Below, piece by piece: positions 34,265-43,803 of a stretch of 64,000 nt of DNA. The notes beneath the pieces were generated by a model. The model made no database searches and was not told the origin of the DNA. It saw nothing but the letters and a program-made list of their open reading frames with translations. The position numbers and the translations under genes are program-made. This DNA comes from Clostridium scatologenes (GTDB taxonomy: Bacteria; Bacillota; Clostridia; Clostridiales; Clostridiaceae). Each line of letters begins with the position of its first letter. The first letter of the stretch is position 1. The stretch lies in contig NZ_CP009933.1 of the NCBI RefSeq assembly GCF_000968375.1, positions 992,001-1,056,000 on the forward strand, given 5' to 3'.

Positions 34265-36003
34265 AAATGAAATTAATAAAAAAATTACAACATGAATATG
34301 CTCTTTCAGAAAAAGGTGCAAAGGACATGATAAAAGCATTTATTTCATGTACGTTATCTAACATTGCATTAATGATGCCTGTTGGTCTTCTTTATTATCT
34401 TGTTGGGGATTTAATGTATAAAAATATTGGTACAAAAAATGTTTCATTTTATGTAATTGGAGTTGTAGTATGCCTTTTATTTATAGCTAGTACAGCATAT
34501 TTTCAGTATAATAAAACCTTCTTTGCAACCTATGTAGAGAGTGGTGTGAGAAGAATAGCATTGGCTGAAAAATTAAGGAAACTTTCACTTTCTTTCTTTG
34601 GAAAAAAGGATTTATCTGATTTAACAAGTACAATTATGGCAGATTGTTCTACTATAGAAACAGCATCTTCTCATTGGATACCAGAGCTTATTGGTTCTAT
34701 TATTTCAACATTTATTGTTGCGCTTAGTTTATTCTTCTTTGATTTTCGTATGGCTATTGCAGCGTTATGGGTGCTGCCTGTTTCTTTTATAATTGTACTG
34801 CTTTCATCAAAAGTTCAGAATGCATTAGGGAAAAAGCAGATGAATGTAAAGATGGCTTGTGCAGATGGGATTCAAGAATGTATAGAATCTGTTAGAGATT
34901 TGAAATCAAACAATGCAGAAGCAGCCTATATGGAGAAACTAAATATAAAGATTAAAAATGTTGAAAAACGGGCAATTATTACAGAGCTTGGAACAGCTGC
35001 TTTTGTTGTGCTTGCTCAAATGGTTTTAAAACTTGGAATTGCTACAGTTGCATTAGCTGGTGGAATATTTCTTATGGATGGAAGTTTAGATCTTTTGACT
35101 TTCCTTATGTTTTTGCTTTTGATATCAAGATTGTATGATCCAATGCAGATGTCATTACAAAATTTAGCGGCCATCATTTCATCTAATATTCAATGTGAAC
35201 GCATGAATGAAATTCTTGGACATGATATGCAGATTGGCACAGAAAAACTTACAAACAAAGGACATGATATTGTATTTGATCATGTTGTATTTGCTTATGA
35301 TAATAAGGAAACTGTTTTAAAAGATGTATCTTTTACTGCTAAGCAAGGAGAAGTAACAGCACTAATTGGACCATCAGGTGGTGGAAAGACTACTGTATCA
35401 AGGCTAGCATCACGTTTTTGGGATGTTAGTAAAGGGAAAATTACTGTAGGAGGTATGGATGTTTCAAAGATTGATCCAGAGAAGCTGATGAGTCTATATT
35501 CTATCGTTTTTCAAGATGTTACTTTATTTAATAATTCTGTCATAGAAAATATTAGGGTTGGAAGAAAAGATGCCACAGATGAGGAAGTTATAAATGCTGG
35601 GAAGCTTGCACATTGTGATGAATTTATAGAAAAAATGCCAAAAGGTTGGAATACTATGATTGGCGAAAATGGTTCAGAGCTTTCTGGTGGAGAACGTCAA
35701 AGATTATCTATTGCTAGAGCATTTTTGAAAGATGCACCAATTATACTTTTGGATGAAGCTACAGCTTCACTGGATGTTGAAAATGAAACTATGATCCAGG
35801 AATCATTATCACGTCTTATTAAGAATAGAACAGTACTTATTATTGCACATAGAATGAGAACAGTAGCAGGTGTGCATAAAATTGTAGTATTAAAGGATGG
35901 TATTGTTGCTGAAGAGGGGAGACCAGATATATTAATTAAGGAAGGAGAGATATATAAGCATATGAATAAGATTCAGTTGGAAGCTGCTTCTTGGCAGTTT
36001 TAA
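34246..36003 (+). CDS. ABC transporter with fused membrane and ATPase domains, IrtB/YbtQ-like
   Basis: The 585-residue partner has the same layout: six helices (about 25-310), then an ATPase with Walker A GPSGGGKTT, signature LSGGERQRLSIARAF, Walker B IILLDEATASLDVE and switch IAHRMRTV. The start at 34246 or the ATG at 34267 inside it (MKLIKKLQ) are both possible; the latter follows the previous stop closely. Both half-transporters have complete ATP sites. No siderophore synthesis genes are visible nearby, so the pair might import a foreign metallophore. Confidence 0.87.
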   Translation: MEGWCLKMKLIKKLQHEYALSEKGAKDMIKAFISCTLSNIALMMPVGLLYYLVGDLMYKNIGTKNVSFYVIGVVVCLLFIASTAYFQYNKTFFATYVESGVRRIALAEKLRKLSLSFFGKKDLSDLTSTIMADCSTIETASSHWIPELIGSIISTFIVALSLFFFDFRMAIAALWVLPVSFIIVLLSSKVQNALGKKQMNVKMACADGIQECIESVRDLKSNNAEAAYMEKLNIKIKNVEKRAIITELGTAAFVVLAQMVLKLGIATVALAGGIFLMDGSLDLLTFLMFLLLISRLYDPMQMSLQNLAAIISSNIQCERMNEILGHDMQIGTEKLTNKGHDIVFDHVVFAYDNKETVLKDVSFTAKQGEVTALIGPSGGGKTTVSRLASRFWDVSKGKITVGGMDVSKIDPEKLMSLYSIVFQDVTLFNNSVIENIRVGRKDATDEEVINAGKLAHCDEFIEKMPKGWNTMIGENGSELSGGERQRLSIARAFLKDAPIILLDEATASLDVENETMIQESLSRLIKNRTVLIIAHRMRTVAGVHKIVVLKDGIVAEEGRPDILIKEGEIYKHMNKIQLEAASWQF

Positions 36004-36102
36004 CCATGATTACTTATTTTAATGTTTATATGAATAAAAAATAAAAAACTGTTTGGAGTGAAAAAAGGACTAAATAGAGTAGTAATAAAGAAAGCTTTTT
36101 TA

Positions 36103-36135
36103 TATAATAGTGCTAGGTTAGTTTTGACTAACTTA
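36103..36135 (+). promoter_or_regulatory. Promoter -10 and GGTTAG palindrome, site 3, before the surface-protein gene
   Basis: A consensus TATAAT (36103-36108) is followed directly by AGGTTAGTTTTGACTAACTT (36115-36134). An operator at the transcription start fits repression. The gene starts at 36158. Confidence 0.65.
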
Positions 36136-36157
36136 TAAAAAATAAGGGGGAATCTAT

Positions 36158-39100
36158 TTGAAATCAAAAAGAATCTTAGGATTAATAGTAAGTGCTGTAA
36201 TGTTATTTTCAACCACAGTTTTTGCAGATTCTTCATATTCATTAAACCAAAAAAGAATTTTTGGAAGAGATAGATATGAAACTTCAGCACTTATAAGCCA
36301 AAATGGTTGGGAAGCAGCTTCTACTGTAGTAATATGTAATGGAGAAGATTTTCCAGATGCTCTTTGTGCAGCACCTCTTGCTAAAAAGTATAATGCACCA
36401 ATTTTACTTACCAACAAATCAAGCTTGAGTGAAAGCACAAAGAAAGAGTTATTAAGATTAAATCCTAGTAAAATAATAATCATAGGTGGAAGCGGAGTTA
36501 TAACGAATACAGTAGTATCTGAAATAAAAACTGTAGTTCATAAAGCTAGCGATATAACAAGGATTGGAGGTGCTACAAGATATGACACTTCAAAGATAAT
36601 TGCAGATAAAGTTGGAAAAAGTTCTTCAATAGTTTTAGTTTCAGGTAAAGCTCCAGCAGATGCACTTTCAATAAGTTATATAGCGGCAAGTAAGGGTATG
36701 CCTATTCTATTGGCAGATAATAAAGATTCTGTAGTAGACTATTCAAAAAATAACAGTGTAGATAAAGCATATATAATAGGTGGAGAATCTGTCATATCAA
36801 AAGATATAGATAGTATATTTAAAGATAATGAAAGAATATATGGAAAAGATAGATATGACAGTAATGAGAAAATACTTGAGAAATTTAAAGATGATATAAA
36901 CTTTAGCAATATATATCTGGCATCTGCGGAGAATAATGGAGTTGATCAATTTGCAGATGCACTATCTGTTTCAGCTTTAGCAGCTAAAAATTGTAATCCT
37001 ATAATACTAATAAATGGTACTATAAATAAGGATTCAGTTAGTATAATAAAATCTAAAGTTGATAAGGATAGTAAAATAACAGCATTAGGAGGAATTCAAC
37101 TTGTAGCTGAAAATATATTAACTGACTTAGCAAATGTAAAATCTTCTAATGAAGAAAAAAAGCCAAGTAAATCAAGTGGAGGTGGAGTATCATCTTCCAG
37201 CACTTATATATTTGCAGGTGGAAATGGTACTGTATCTTCTCCTTATGAAATTGCTAGTGCTGCACAACTTAATAATATGAGAGATTATCTTGACAAAAAC
37301 TTTGTGCTTACAGCTGATATAGATTTATCAAGTTATGCAAATTGGGAACCTATTGGTGCTTTTAAAGCTATATCTGATAAGCCAGAGGACGAAGAAACAC
37401 CAGATCCTAAATTTGCATTTAGAGGAAGTTTTAATGGTAATGGTCATATTATTTCCAATTTAAAAATTGATCGTAAAAATATGGCAATAGGATTATTTGG
37501 ATGCATCATTGAAAATGAAAATAAATCTGTTGTTATTCATAACTTGATAGTGAAAAATGTAAATGTAACGGGCTATAATGATTTAATTGGTGGTGTAATA
37601 GTACATCAAGCAGCAGGCGCTCCAATAGAAAAAATAGAGCTTATTGGTGATAACAAAATTACTGGAAACGATAAAAGTGCTAATGTAGGTGGAATTGTTG
37701 GTGGTGCAATGAATTCTAATATTATCGATTGTAAATCAGAAGCAAATATAATTGTCAATGGTGATGGAAACAATCTAGTGGGAATATTAGGAGGTGGACT
37801 TGGAAACTGTTCCTTAAGTGGTTGTAGTGCTAAAGGTAGTATTACTGTTAATGGAAAAGAAGTCTACTCCATAGGTGGTCTTGCAGGCTGCGTTCATGAA
37901 GGAGCATACGTAAAAGACTGCAGTTCAGATGTAACCATTTCTGCTGCTGAAAAAGACTTCATGATTGGAGGCTTGATAGGACATGCTGGAACTTTTGATG
38001 AAAACAGTCCTACTGTAATTTCAAACTGCACTGTGAAGGCAAATATCAAAGCAGCTGAAAGTGCTTCGCGTATAGGCGGTGTGGTAGGTAGTGGATTTTA
38101 TATAGATGGTTTTGAGTATTATCCAACTCCTTCCGTATATAAAGTAGAAAATTGTAATACTGAAGGCAGCATTGTTGGTGGTAAGGAAGTTGGTACTGTT
38201 GCAGGATATGCTTACAATTCTGTTTTAGAAAATTGTACAAGTACTATGACTATTAATGACAAAGCAGATGCATCTCAAATTGGAAAATCAGATACAGAAG
38301 CTTCACTGTTTGCAGGAGGCAGTGGTACTAAATCTGATCCATATCAGATCGATAATGCTAGTCAATTGAATAGGGTAAGAAGATATTTAAATAAGAATTA
38401 TATATTAACAAAAGATATAGATTTATCTACATATGAGAATTGGGAACCTATTGGTGAATTTAAACCTGTATCTGATAAACCAGAGGATGAGGAAACACCT
38501 AATATAACCTTTGCTTTTTCAGGTATCTTTAATGGAAATGGACATAAGATTTCTAATATCCATATTTCCAGAGATAACTCTTCAGGAGTAGGATTATTTG
38601 GTTGTGTTGCTGGAGACAATGCTTTTATTCAAAATCTTGTAGTGGAAAATGTCACAGTTTCAGGTAAGCAGTTAGTTGGAGCTGTTATCGGATATGGTTC
38701 TTTTAAAAATGATGCAGAATCAATTTCACTTATTGGTAAAAACAGTATCAAAGGTGGTTTCCTTGTAGGTGGTATAGTAGGTGGTGGATTTTGCAACATT
38801 AAAAATTGTAATGCAAATGCAGATGTTATTTTAATTGGAGATAATGCACAAGGCATAGGTGTATTAGCTGGTGGTATGGAAGCTTGTTCTTTAATTAGCT
38901 GCAGTGCAACAGGTAATGTAACAGCATCAGGTAATGGAAGCTTTAGTATTGCAGGTTTATCTGGTGCGGCACAAGAAAGTCCATCTGTAGAGAATTGTAA
39001 TGCAGATGTAACAATAACTGTTGGAGAAAACAACAGTATGGTTGGAGGACTTTTAGGAAATGCAGGAACTTATGATATAGAAAAACCAACACTTATTAAA

Positions 39101-40210
39101 AATTGTTCTGCTAATGCTTCTATTAAAGCAGCAGACAGTTCTGAACGAATAGGTGGTATTGTAGGCGGCGGTTTTTATCTTGATGCATACAAAGCTGTTC
39201 GACCAGTTCCTACTGTTTACAAGGTAGTAGATAGTAAAACTTCAGGAAGCATTGATGGTGGAAAAATTGTTGGTACCATTGCAGGTCATGCCTATAATTC
39301 CACAGTAGAAAATTGTACAAGTACTATGACTGTTAACGGAAATTCTAATGCAGTACAAATTGGAAAATCAGAAACAGTAAAGACTTCATCCTTTGCAGGT
39401 GGAAGTGGTACTGAAGCTGATCCATATCAAATTGCTACGGCTGATCAGTTGAATAATGTAAGAAAATATTTAGATAAACATTTTAAACTAACAGCTGACA
39501 TAGATTTAGCAAGTTATGAAAATTGGGAACCTATTGGTGCATTTGATTTACAAGCTAAGGATGAGTCAGGATATTTTGCAAATGCATTTGCTGGTACTTT
39601 TGATGGAGACAACCATACTATTTCTAATTTAACTATCAATAAAAAAGATGCTGTAGGTGTAGGTTTAATAGGTGCTGCTTCAAAATCTTCTGTGGTAAAA
39701 AACCTCAAAATAGAAAATATAAAAGCCGAAGGTTCAGTGGCAGTTGGTTCTGTAATAGGCTATAATAAAGGCTCAGTGGAGAATATTGTACTATCTGGCA
39801 CTAATAGTATAAATGCATATAGTTGTGCTAGTGGTATTGTAGGAGGTAACGAAGGCGGAACCATTAAAAATTGTAATGCTGCAGGTGCAGCGATAAATAT
39901 GCTTGATAACATATCATATATAAGTCCATTTGTTGGTGAGTGGAAAACAAATATAGATAATGTAGGTACACTTGTAGTAGATTTTAATAATGATGGTACA
40001 GCATCTACGCATTTAAATGGTAAAGCAGCTGAATCTTTTAAATATTTTGCTTATAAAGGACTATACTTTGTATTAGATGATAATGGGAATATAGAAAAAA
40101 TAGCCAAGTATAAATTTTCGGATAATGGAAAAAACCTTGAATATTATGGCTTAGATAACAGTTTAATGATTACATATCAAAAATCAGAATCATTGAAGGC
40201 TGCATCATAA
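36158..40210 (+). CDS. Large secreted cell-wall protein with CWB2 repeats and three beta-helix-type modules
   Basis: The 1350-residue protein begins with a signal peptide (about 1-24, ending VFADS) from a TTG start behind AAGGGGGAA. Three CWB2 cell-wall-binding repeats follow (about 28-325; RIFGRDRYETSALIS, RIGGATRYDTSKII, RIYGKDRYDSNEKI), which anchor clostridial proteins to the wall polymer. After a Ser/Gly/Lys linker come modules starting at residues 353, 718 and 1079, each opening FAGG.GT...PY.I and then NWEPIG, with GLUG-like glycine-rich turns. The first two modules are about 365 residues; the third is about half. The last 85 residues (VGEWKTN...) form a different domain. Function unknown; operator and neighbours suggest a metal-starvation surface protein. 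Confidence 0.85.
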   Translation: MKSKRILGLIVSAVMLFSTTVFADSSYSLNQKRIFGRDRYETSALISQNGWEAASTVVICNGEDFPDALCAAPLAKKYNAPILLTNKSSLSESTKKELLRLNPSKIIIIGGSGVITNTVVSEIKTVVHKASDITRIGGATRYDTSKIIADKVGKSSSIVLVSGKAPADALSISYIAASKGMPILLADNKDSVVDYSKNNSVDKAYIIGGESVISKDIDSIFKDNERIYGKDRYDSNEKILEKFKDDINFSNIYLASAENNGVDQFADALSVSALAAKNCNPIILINGTINKDSVSIIKSKVDKDSKITALGGIQLVAENILTDLANVKSSNEEKKPSKSSGGGVSSSSTYIFAGGNGTVSSPYEIASAAQLNNMRDYLDKNFVLTADIDLSSYANWEPIGAFKAISDKPEDEETPDPKFAFRGSFNGNGHIISNLKIDRKNMAIGLFGCIIENENKSVVIHNLIVKNVNVTGYNDLIGGVIVHQAAGAPIEKIELIGDNKITGNDKSANVGGIVGGAMNSNIIDCKSEANIIVNGDGNNLVGILGGGLGNCSLSGCSAKGSITVNGKEVYSIGGLAGCVHEGAYVKDCSSDVTISAAEKDFMIGGLIGHAGTFDENSPTVISNCTVKANIKAAESASRIGGVVGSGFYIDGFEYYPTPSVYKVENCNTEGSIVGGKEVGTVAGYAYNSVLENCTSTMTINDKADASQIGKSDTEASLFAGGSGTKSDPYQIDNASQLNRVRRYLNKNYILTKDIDLSTYENWEPIGEFKPVSDKPEDEETPNITFAFSGIFNGNGHKISNIHISRDNSSGVGLFGCVAGDNAFIQNLVVENVTVSGKQLVGAVIGYGSFKNDAESISLIGKNSIKGGFLVGGIVGGGFCNIKNCNANADVILIGDNAQGIGVLAGGMEACSLISCSATGNVTASGNGSFSIAGLSGAAQESPSVENCNADVTITVGENNSMVGGLLGNAGTYDIEKPTLIKNCSANASIKAADSSERIGGIVGGGFYLDAYKAVRPVPTVYKVVDSKTSGSIDGGKIVGTIAGHAYNSTVENCTSTMTVNGNSNAVQIGKSETVKTSSFAGGSGTEADPYQIATADQLNNVRKYLDKHFKLTADIDLASYENWEPIGAFDLQAKDESGYFANAFAGTFDGDNHTISNLTINKKDAVGVGLIGAASKSSVVKNLKIENIKAEGSVAVGSVIGYNKGSVENIVLSGTNSINAYSCASGIVGGNEGGTIKNCNAAGAAINMLDNISYISPFVGEWKTNIDNVGTLVVDFNNDGTASTHLNGKAAESFKYFAYKGLYFVLDDNGNIEKIAKYKFSDNGKNLEYYGLDNSLMITYQKSESLKAAS

Positions 40211-40354
40211 ATCCAACAGAAAAGGCTGTTGTTTCAATATATAAAACTATAGTAAAAAAACAATGAAATGATTGGATTTGTAAATTGTGATATTAAATTA
40301 GATGCAATTACAAATACAACAAAAGAATGTAGTAATGATGGATGCTAAATTTGT

Positions 40355-40558
40355 ATGAAGTTTAGTGTAGGCTTTAGTTTTATTTCACAGGAACTTTTAG
40401 CATCAATTAGTGATGTGATGAAAACTATAGATAGTGTAATACAGTCTGCCAGTGAAGGAGCAAATGAAATAGTAAATATTTCAGATAAAGTTCTTGGAAT
40501 TAGTGATAAGTCAAATTATATATTAGAACAAGCGCTTAAAGAAAAAAGATTGTCCTGA
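40355..40558 (+). pseudogene. Fragment of a methyl-accepting chemotaxis protein
   Basis: The 67-codon frame (SISDVMKTIDSVIQSASEGANEIV, NISDKVLGISDKS) matches only the C-terminal helical region of a chemoreceptor; membrane parts and signalling tip are absent. A short frame just before it (40270-40348) may be another remnant. It has no ribosome site and is followed by hairpins. A decayed gene is the best reading. Confidence 0.6.
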
Positions 40559-40575
40559 TAAATTTAAAATTTAAT

Positions 40576-40621
40576 TTATTTAAGTCATTTGAAGACTTTA
40601 AGTTTAAAATGACTTAAATAA
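40576..40621. repeat. Hairpin after the chemoreceptor fragment
   Basis: TTATTTAAGTCATTT (40576-40590) and AAATGACTTAAATAA (40607-40621) pair perfectly. CTATTTTAA follows, so this may be the old terminator of the decayed gene. A second inverted repeat, ACCTGAGAG/CTCTCAGGT, lies at 40692-40716. Confidence 0.55.
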
Positions 40622-40876
40622 CTATTTTAAGCTTGCAAAAAAAACAATCATAAAGATATGAAATTAAGAGTTAATAAAAACAGGTACAGGTACCTGAGAG
40701 TGAATTGCTCTCAGGTGATAAATAAAATATTTCTTATAAATAAAACTGAGAGTTATATATTTAAGAAAGTTTTTCAAAATAGCCGATTCTGTTATTTTTG
40801 CGGCGTAATTTAGGTGCGATAAATGATAAAAAGATAGGTGAAAATCTTTTTATTGTATCAGTAAGGTTAAAATCTC

Positions 40877-41047
40877 CTAATATTTTATACATAGGACAAA
40901 GCTTGATGAAATCATCCGTAGTATCAACTCCCCATCGAAATACTGCGATGGTTTTTTTATTGTATCATGGATTTTTTGGTTTTTAACCATCCACTTTGAC
41001 ATTAATTCACACAGGACAGCAGACAAATTAATTTTTGATTTTGTCAT
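40877..41047 (-). CDS. Small gene of unknown function, possibly truncated
   Basis: An ATG at 41047 with a strong TTGGAGGAA site opens a 56-residue frame (MTKSKINLSAVLCELMSKWMVKN...). A GGTTAG palindrome lies about 50 bases upstream, so it looks controlled. The last part of the frame runs through a plus-strand terminator-like hairpin (40932-40958), which suggests that a deletion joined the start of a real gene to foreign sequence. I do not recognise the family. Confidence 0.4.
   Translation of the reverse strand: MTKSKINLSAVLCELMSKWMVKNQKIHDTIKKPSQYFDGELILRMISSSFVLCIKY
40932..40958 (+). terminator. Terminator-like hairpin inside the remnant region
   Basis: CCATCG, an 8-base loop, CGATGG and seven T. 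No intact plus-strand gene ends here, so it is likely a relic. Confidence 0.55.
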
Positions 41048-41096
41048 TATCAATATTCCTCCAATCATTATTATAAACTTTATTACACATCAATAT

Positions 41097-41118
41097 GGTT
41101 AGCTTAAACTAACTAAGG
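41097..41118. promoter_or_regulatory. GGTTAG-N6-CTAAC palindrome, site 4
   Basis: GGTTAGCTTAAACTAACT. It lies upstream of the small minus-strand gene starting at 41047 and about 160 bases before the csoR promoter. Confidence 0.6.
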
Positions 41119-41257
41119 TATAGCATTGAATTTAAAGTTGTCAATATATAAGCATAACTAAAACATGGTGAAGTTCTGAGAGTTCTTAAGGATATTGAGA
41201 AACAAACTAATCTAATTGGATTAAATGATGTAATATAAAACATCTAAATAGTCTGCA

Positions 41258-41307
41258 TTGACAAGTTTACTATTATGAATATAATATACTTATACCCATA
41301 ATGGTAT
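41258..41307 (+). promoter_or_regulatory. csoR promoter and operator
   Basis: TTGACA (41258-41263) and TATAAT (41280-41285) with 16-base spacing, then ATACCCATAATGGTAT (41292-41307), a CsoR-type palindrome, just before the csoR ribosome site. Autorepression is likely. Confidence 0.7.
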
Positions 41308-41319
41308 GGAGGTGTGAAT

Positions 41320-41595
41320 ATGAAACAATGTATGGATACAGCTAATCTGCATAGAAGATTAAAAAAAATTATAGGGCAGGTTCAGGCAGTAGACCGAATG
41401 ATAGATGAAGATGTTCCATGTGAGGATGTTCTTTCACAGATTAATGCGGCTAAATCTGCATTACACAAATGTGGGCAGATAGTTTTGGAAGGGCATATAA
41501 AGCACTGCGTACGAGATGGAATCGAGCATGGTGATGCAGATAAGACAATTGAGAGTTTTACTAAAGCAGTTGAACGCTTTGCAAATATGACTTAA
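41320..41595 (+). CDS. csoR: CsoR-family metal-sensing repressor
   Basis: The 91-residue all-helical protein matches CsoR/RcnR/FrmR. Its conserved copper-type ligands are present: Cys in DVPCEDVL, then His and Cys in the helix LEGHIKHC. The ATG at 41320 follows GGAGGTG; the earlier GTG at 41314 is too close to it. It faces the same way as a P-type ATPase whose promoter has two matching operators. Copper(I) is the likely signal, although the ATPase type does not settle this. Confidence 0.9.
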   Translation: MKQCMDTANLHRRLKKIIGQVQAVDRMIDEDVPCEDVLSQINAAKSALHKCGQIVLEGHIKHCVRDGIEHGDADKTIESFTKAVERFANMT

Positions 41596-41646
41596 TAAAT
41601 ATAACTTTGAGAGCAATCAGAAATGGTTGTTTTTCTTTTTATATTA

Positions 41647-41697
41647 TTGACAACCTATACCCCTATAGGTATAATACAAGTATACCTATAGGGGTAT
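41647..41697 (+). promoter_or_regulatory. ATPase promoter with two CsoR operators
   Basis: TTGACA (41647-41652) and TATAAT (41670-41675) are spaced by 17 bases. ATACCCCTATAGGTAT (41657-41672) fills the spacer and ATACCTATAGGGGTAT (41682-41697) follows the -10. The second is the exact reverse complement of the first. This is a clear CsoR-type arrangement. Confidence 0.85.
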
Positions 41698-41722
41698 ATT
41701 AAAATGCAAACAGGAGGTTTTT

Positions 41723-43594
41723 ATGAAAAAAGCAGCGGAAAAATTAGAGCAGTTATTGGAAAAAGGAGGTATACCAAAAGATATCATCCTATTAAGTGTT
41801 TCTGGTATTGCTTTGATTACAAGTATTTTTAATTTGTTTACTTTCAATATGGTATGGATAGCAATTATTCTTTGTGGAATTCCTATAATAATGGAAGCAG
41901 TTATTGGATTAATTACGGATTTTGATATCAAAGCGGATGTACTTGTATCCATTGCGCTGATTGCTTCTGTGTGTATAGGACAGGATTTTGCAGCGGGTGA
42001 AGTAGCTTTCATTATGAAGCTCGGTGCACTTCTGGAAGATTTAACTGTTTCCAGAGCACGGGCAGGTATTGAAAAACTTATTCATCTTACACCACATACA
42101 GCAAGAGTTTTAGTTGGTAAGAAAGAAGAAATTATTCCTTCTGAAAAAGTTAAAGTAAATAATATCATTCGGGTATTTCCTGGTGAAACAATTCCTGTGG
42201 ATGGAGTTATAATATCTGGTCAGACTTCAGTGAATCAAGCAGTTATGACAGGTGAATCACTTCCGGTAGATAAAACCATAGGTGATGATGTTTTTAGTGG
42301 TACTGTAAATCAATTTGGTGCTTTTGAAATGAAGGCCACGAAAGTTGGAGAAGACAGCTCTATTCAGCGTATGATTCATCTCGTACAGTCTGCAGATGCA
42401 GGAAAAGCAAAAATTGTGGGTATTGCTGATAGGTGGGCAACGTGGATTGTTGTAATAGCTTTAACGGCGGCAGTATTAACATGGTTTATATCAGGAGAGA
42501 TTATACGTGCTGTTACGATTTTGGTTGTGTTTTGCCCTTGTGCACTGGTTCTTGCAACTCCTACTGCAATCATGGCAGCTATTGGTAATGTAACCAAGCA
42601 TGGCTTCCTTGTTCGAGAAGGGGATGCTTTAGAGAGACTTGCCTCAGTATCAAAAATTGCTTTTGATAAAACAGGAACACTTACATACGGTACTCCTCAA
42701 GTATCAGAAATTAAGTCAATTATTCCAGATATTTCTGTTAACGAATTATATTATTATGCAGCAGCTGCAGAGTCGCTTTCGGAGCATCCCTTGGGAAAAG
42801 CAGTAGTAAGATGCTACAAGCAGAAATTTTCAGATCCAATCCCTATGGCAGAACATTTTAGAATGATTCCAGGACGAGGTGTTACATCAAGAGTAAATGG
42901 TAAGGAAATACTTGCTGGAAATTCAGTTCTTATGGAGGAAAGTAATGTATCAATTTCACATCTAGTTATTTCAGAAGTAGAAGAATTCTTAAAACAAGGA
43001 TGTACGGTTATTTATATTGCTATTGATAAAGCACTTACTGGTTTCTTGGCATTATCTGATACTATTCGTTTGGAAAGTGCAAAGATGATTGATTCTTTAT
43101 CCGCGCTTGGTGTTCAACCTGTTTTACTAACTGGAGATCATGAGAATGCTGCAAATGCTATTGCAAATCAACTTTGTATTGAAGAGGTACATGCCCATTG
43201 CTTACCGGAAGATAAACTCAATTGTATTTCAGAATATCAGAAAAGAAAACAGGAAATATGTATGATTGGAGATGGAATCAATGATGCACCTGCTTTGAAA
43301 ATGGCAAACGTTGGAATTGCAATGGCTGGAGTGGGCAGTGATATTGCAGTAGATGCGGCAGATATTGCATTGGTGGATGATGAGGTTAAAGAGCTTCCAC
43401 ACTTGTTAGCTCTGTCAAAGAGAATGATGTTTACTATAAAGTGTAATCTTGCTTTTTCAATGATACTAAATTTTATTGCTATTATACTTGCTATTACAGG
43501 CATATTAAATCCTGTTGTTGGAGCTTTAGTGCATAATTTAGGTTCTGTGTTTGTTATTATTAACTCGTCATTATTATTGAAATGGAGAAGATAG
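41723..43594 (+). CDS. P1B-type heavy-metal ATPase with CPC motif
   Basis: The 623-residue pump has TGES (176-179), the membrane metal site CPC (271-273), the phosphorylated Asp315 in DKTGT and GDGINDAPAL. It lacks the N-terminal heavy-metal-binding domains found in most CopA and ZntA proteins. The C-terminal helix reads NPVVGALVHNLGSVFVIINSS, unlike the classical CopA pattern (MxxSS), and closer to Zn/Cd-type or unassigned pumps. The CsoR operators point to copper export, while the last helix leaves the metal open. GGAGG precedes the ATG. Confidence 0.92.
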   Translation: MKKAAEKLEQLLEKGGIPKDIILLSVSGIALITSIFNLFTFNMVWIAIILCGIPIIMEAVIGLITDFDIKADVLVSIALIASVCIGQDFAAGEVAFIMKLGALLEDLTVSRARAGIEKLIHLTPHTARVLVGKKEEIIPSEKVKVNNIIRVFPGETIPVDGVIISGQTSVNQAVMTGESLPVDKTIGDDVFSGTVNQFGAFEMKATKVGEDSSIQRMIHLVQSADAGKAKIVGIADRWATWIVVIALTAAVLTWFISGEIIRAVTILVVFCPCALVLATPTAIMAAIGNVTKHGFLVREGDALERLASVSKIAFDKTGTLTYGTPQVSEIKSIIPDISVNELYYYAAAAESLSEHPLGKAVVRCYKQKFSDPIPMAEHFRMIPGRGVTSRVNGKEILAGNSVLMEESNVSISHLVISEVEEFLKQGCTVIYIAIDKALTGFLALSDTIRLESAKMIDSLSALGVQPVLLTGDHENAANAIANQLCIEEVHAHCLPEDKLNCISEYQKRKQEICMIGDGINDAPALKMANVGIAMAGVGSDIAVDAADIALVDDEVKELPHLLALSKRMMFTIKCNLAFSMILNFIAIILAITGILNPVVGALVHNLGSVFVIINSSLLLKWRR

Positions 43595-43698
43595 AATTAA
43601 TTTAAAATTAAGATGTAAAGTACAATTGAGGTTTTATAGGTTAATATACCAAATAAAATAGAAAAACCTATTCCAATTTTAAAAAAAATATGTTAAAA

Positions 43699-43731
43699 TT
43701 TAGATGATAATGAAATTCATTATCATCTAAA
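43699..43731. promoter_or_regulatory. Extended Fur box upstream of the PchR-like gene
   Basis: The 33-base element has perfect 16-base arms around one central base; its core is GATAATGAAATTCATTATC, one base off the Fur consensus. It lies 73 bases upstream of the AraC-family gene. Confidence 0.85.
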
Positions 43732-43803
43732 TTGTATAAACAAATATAAAGTTTTCAATCATAATATCTGTTTTACAAAGTCATTCATACAGGAGGCAAT
43801 GTA

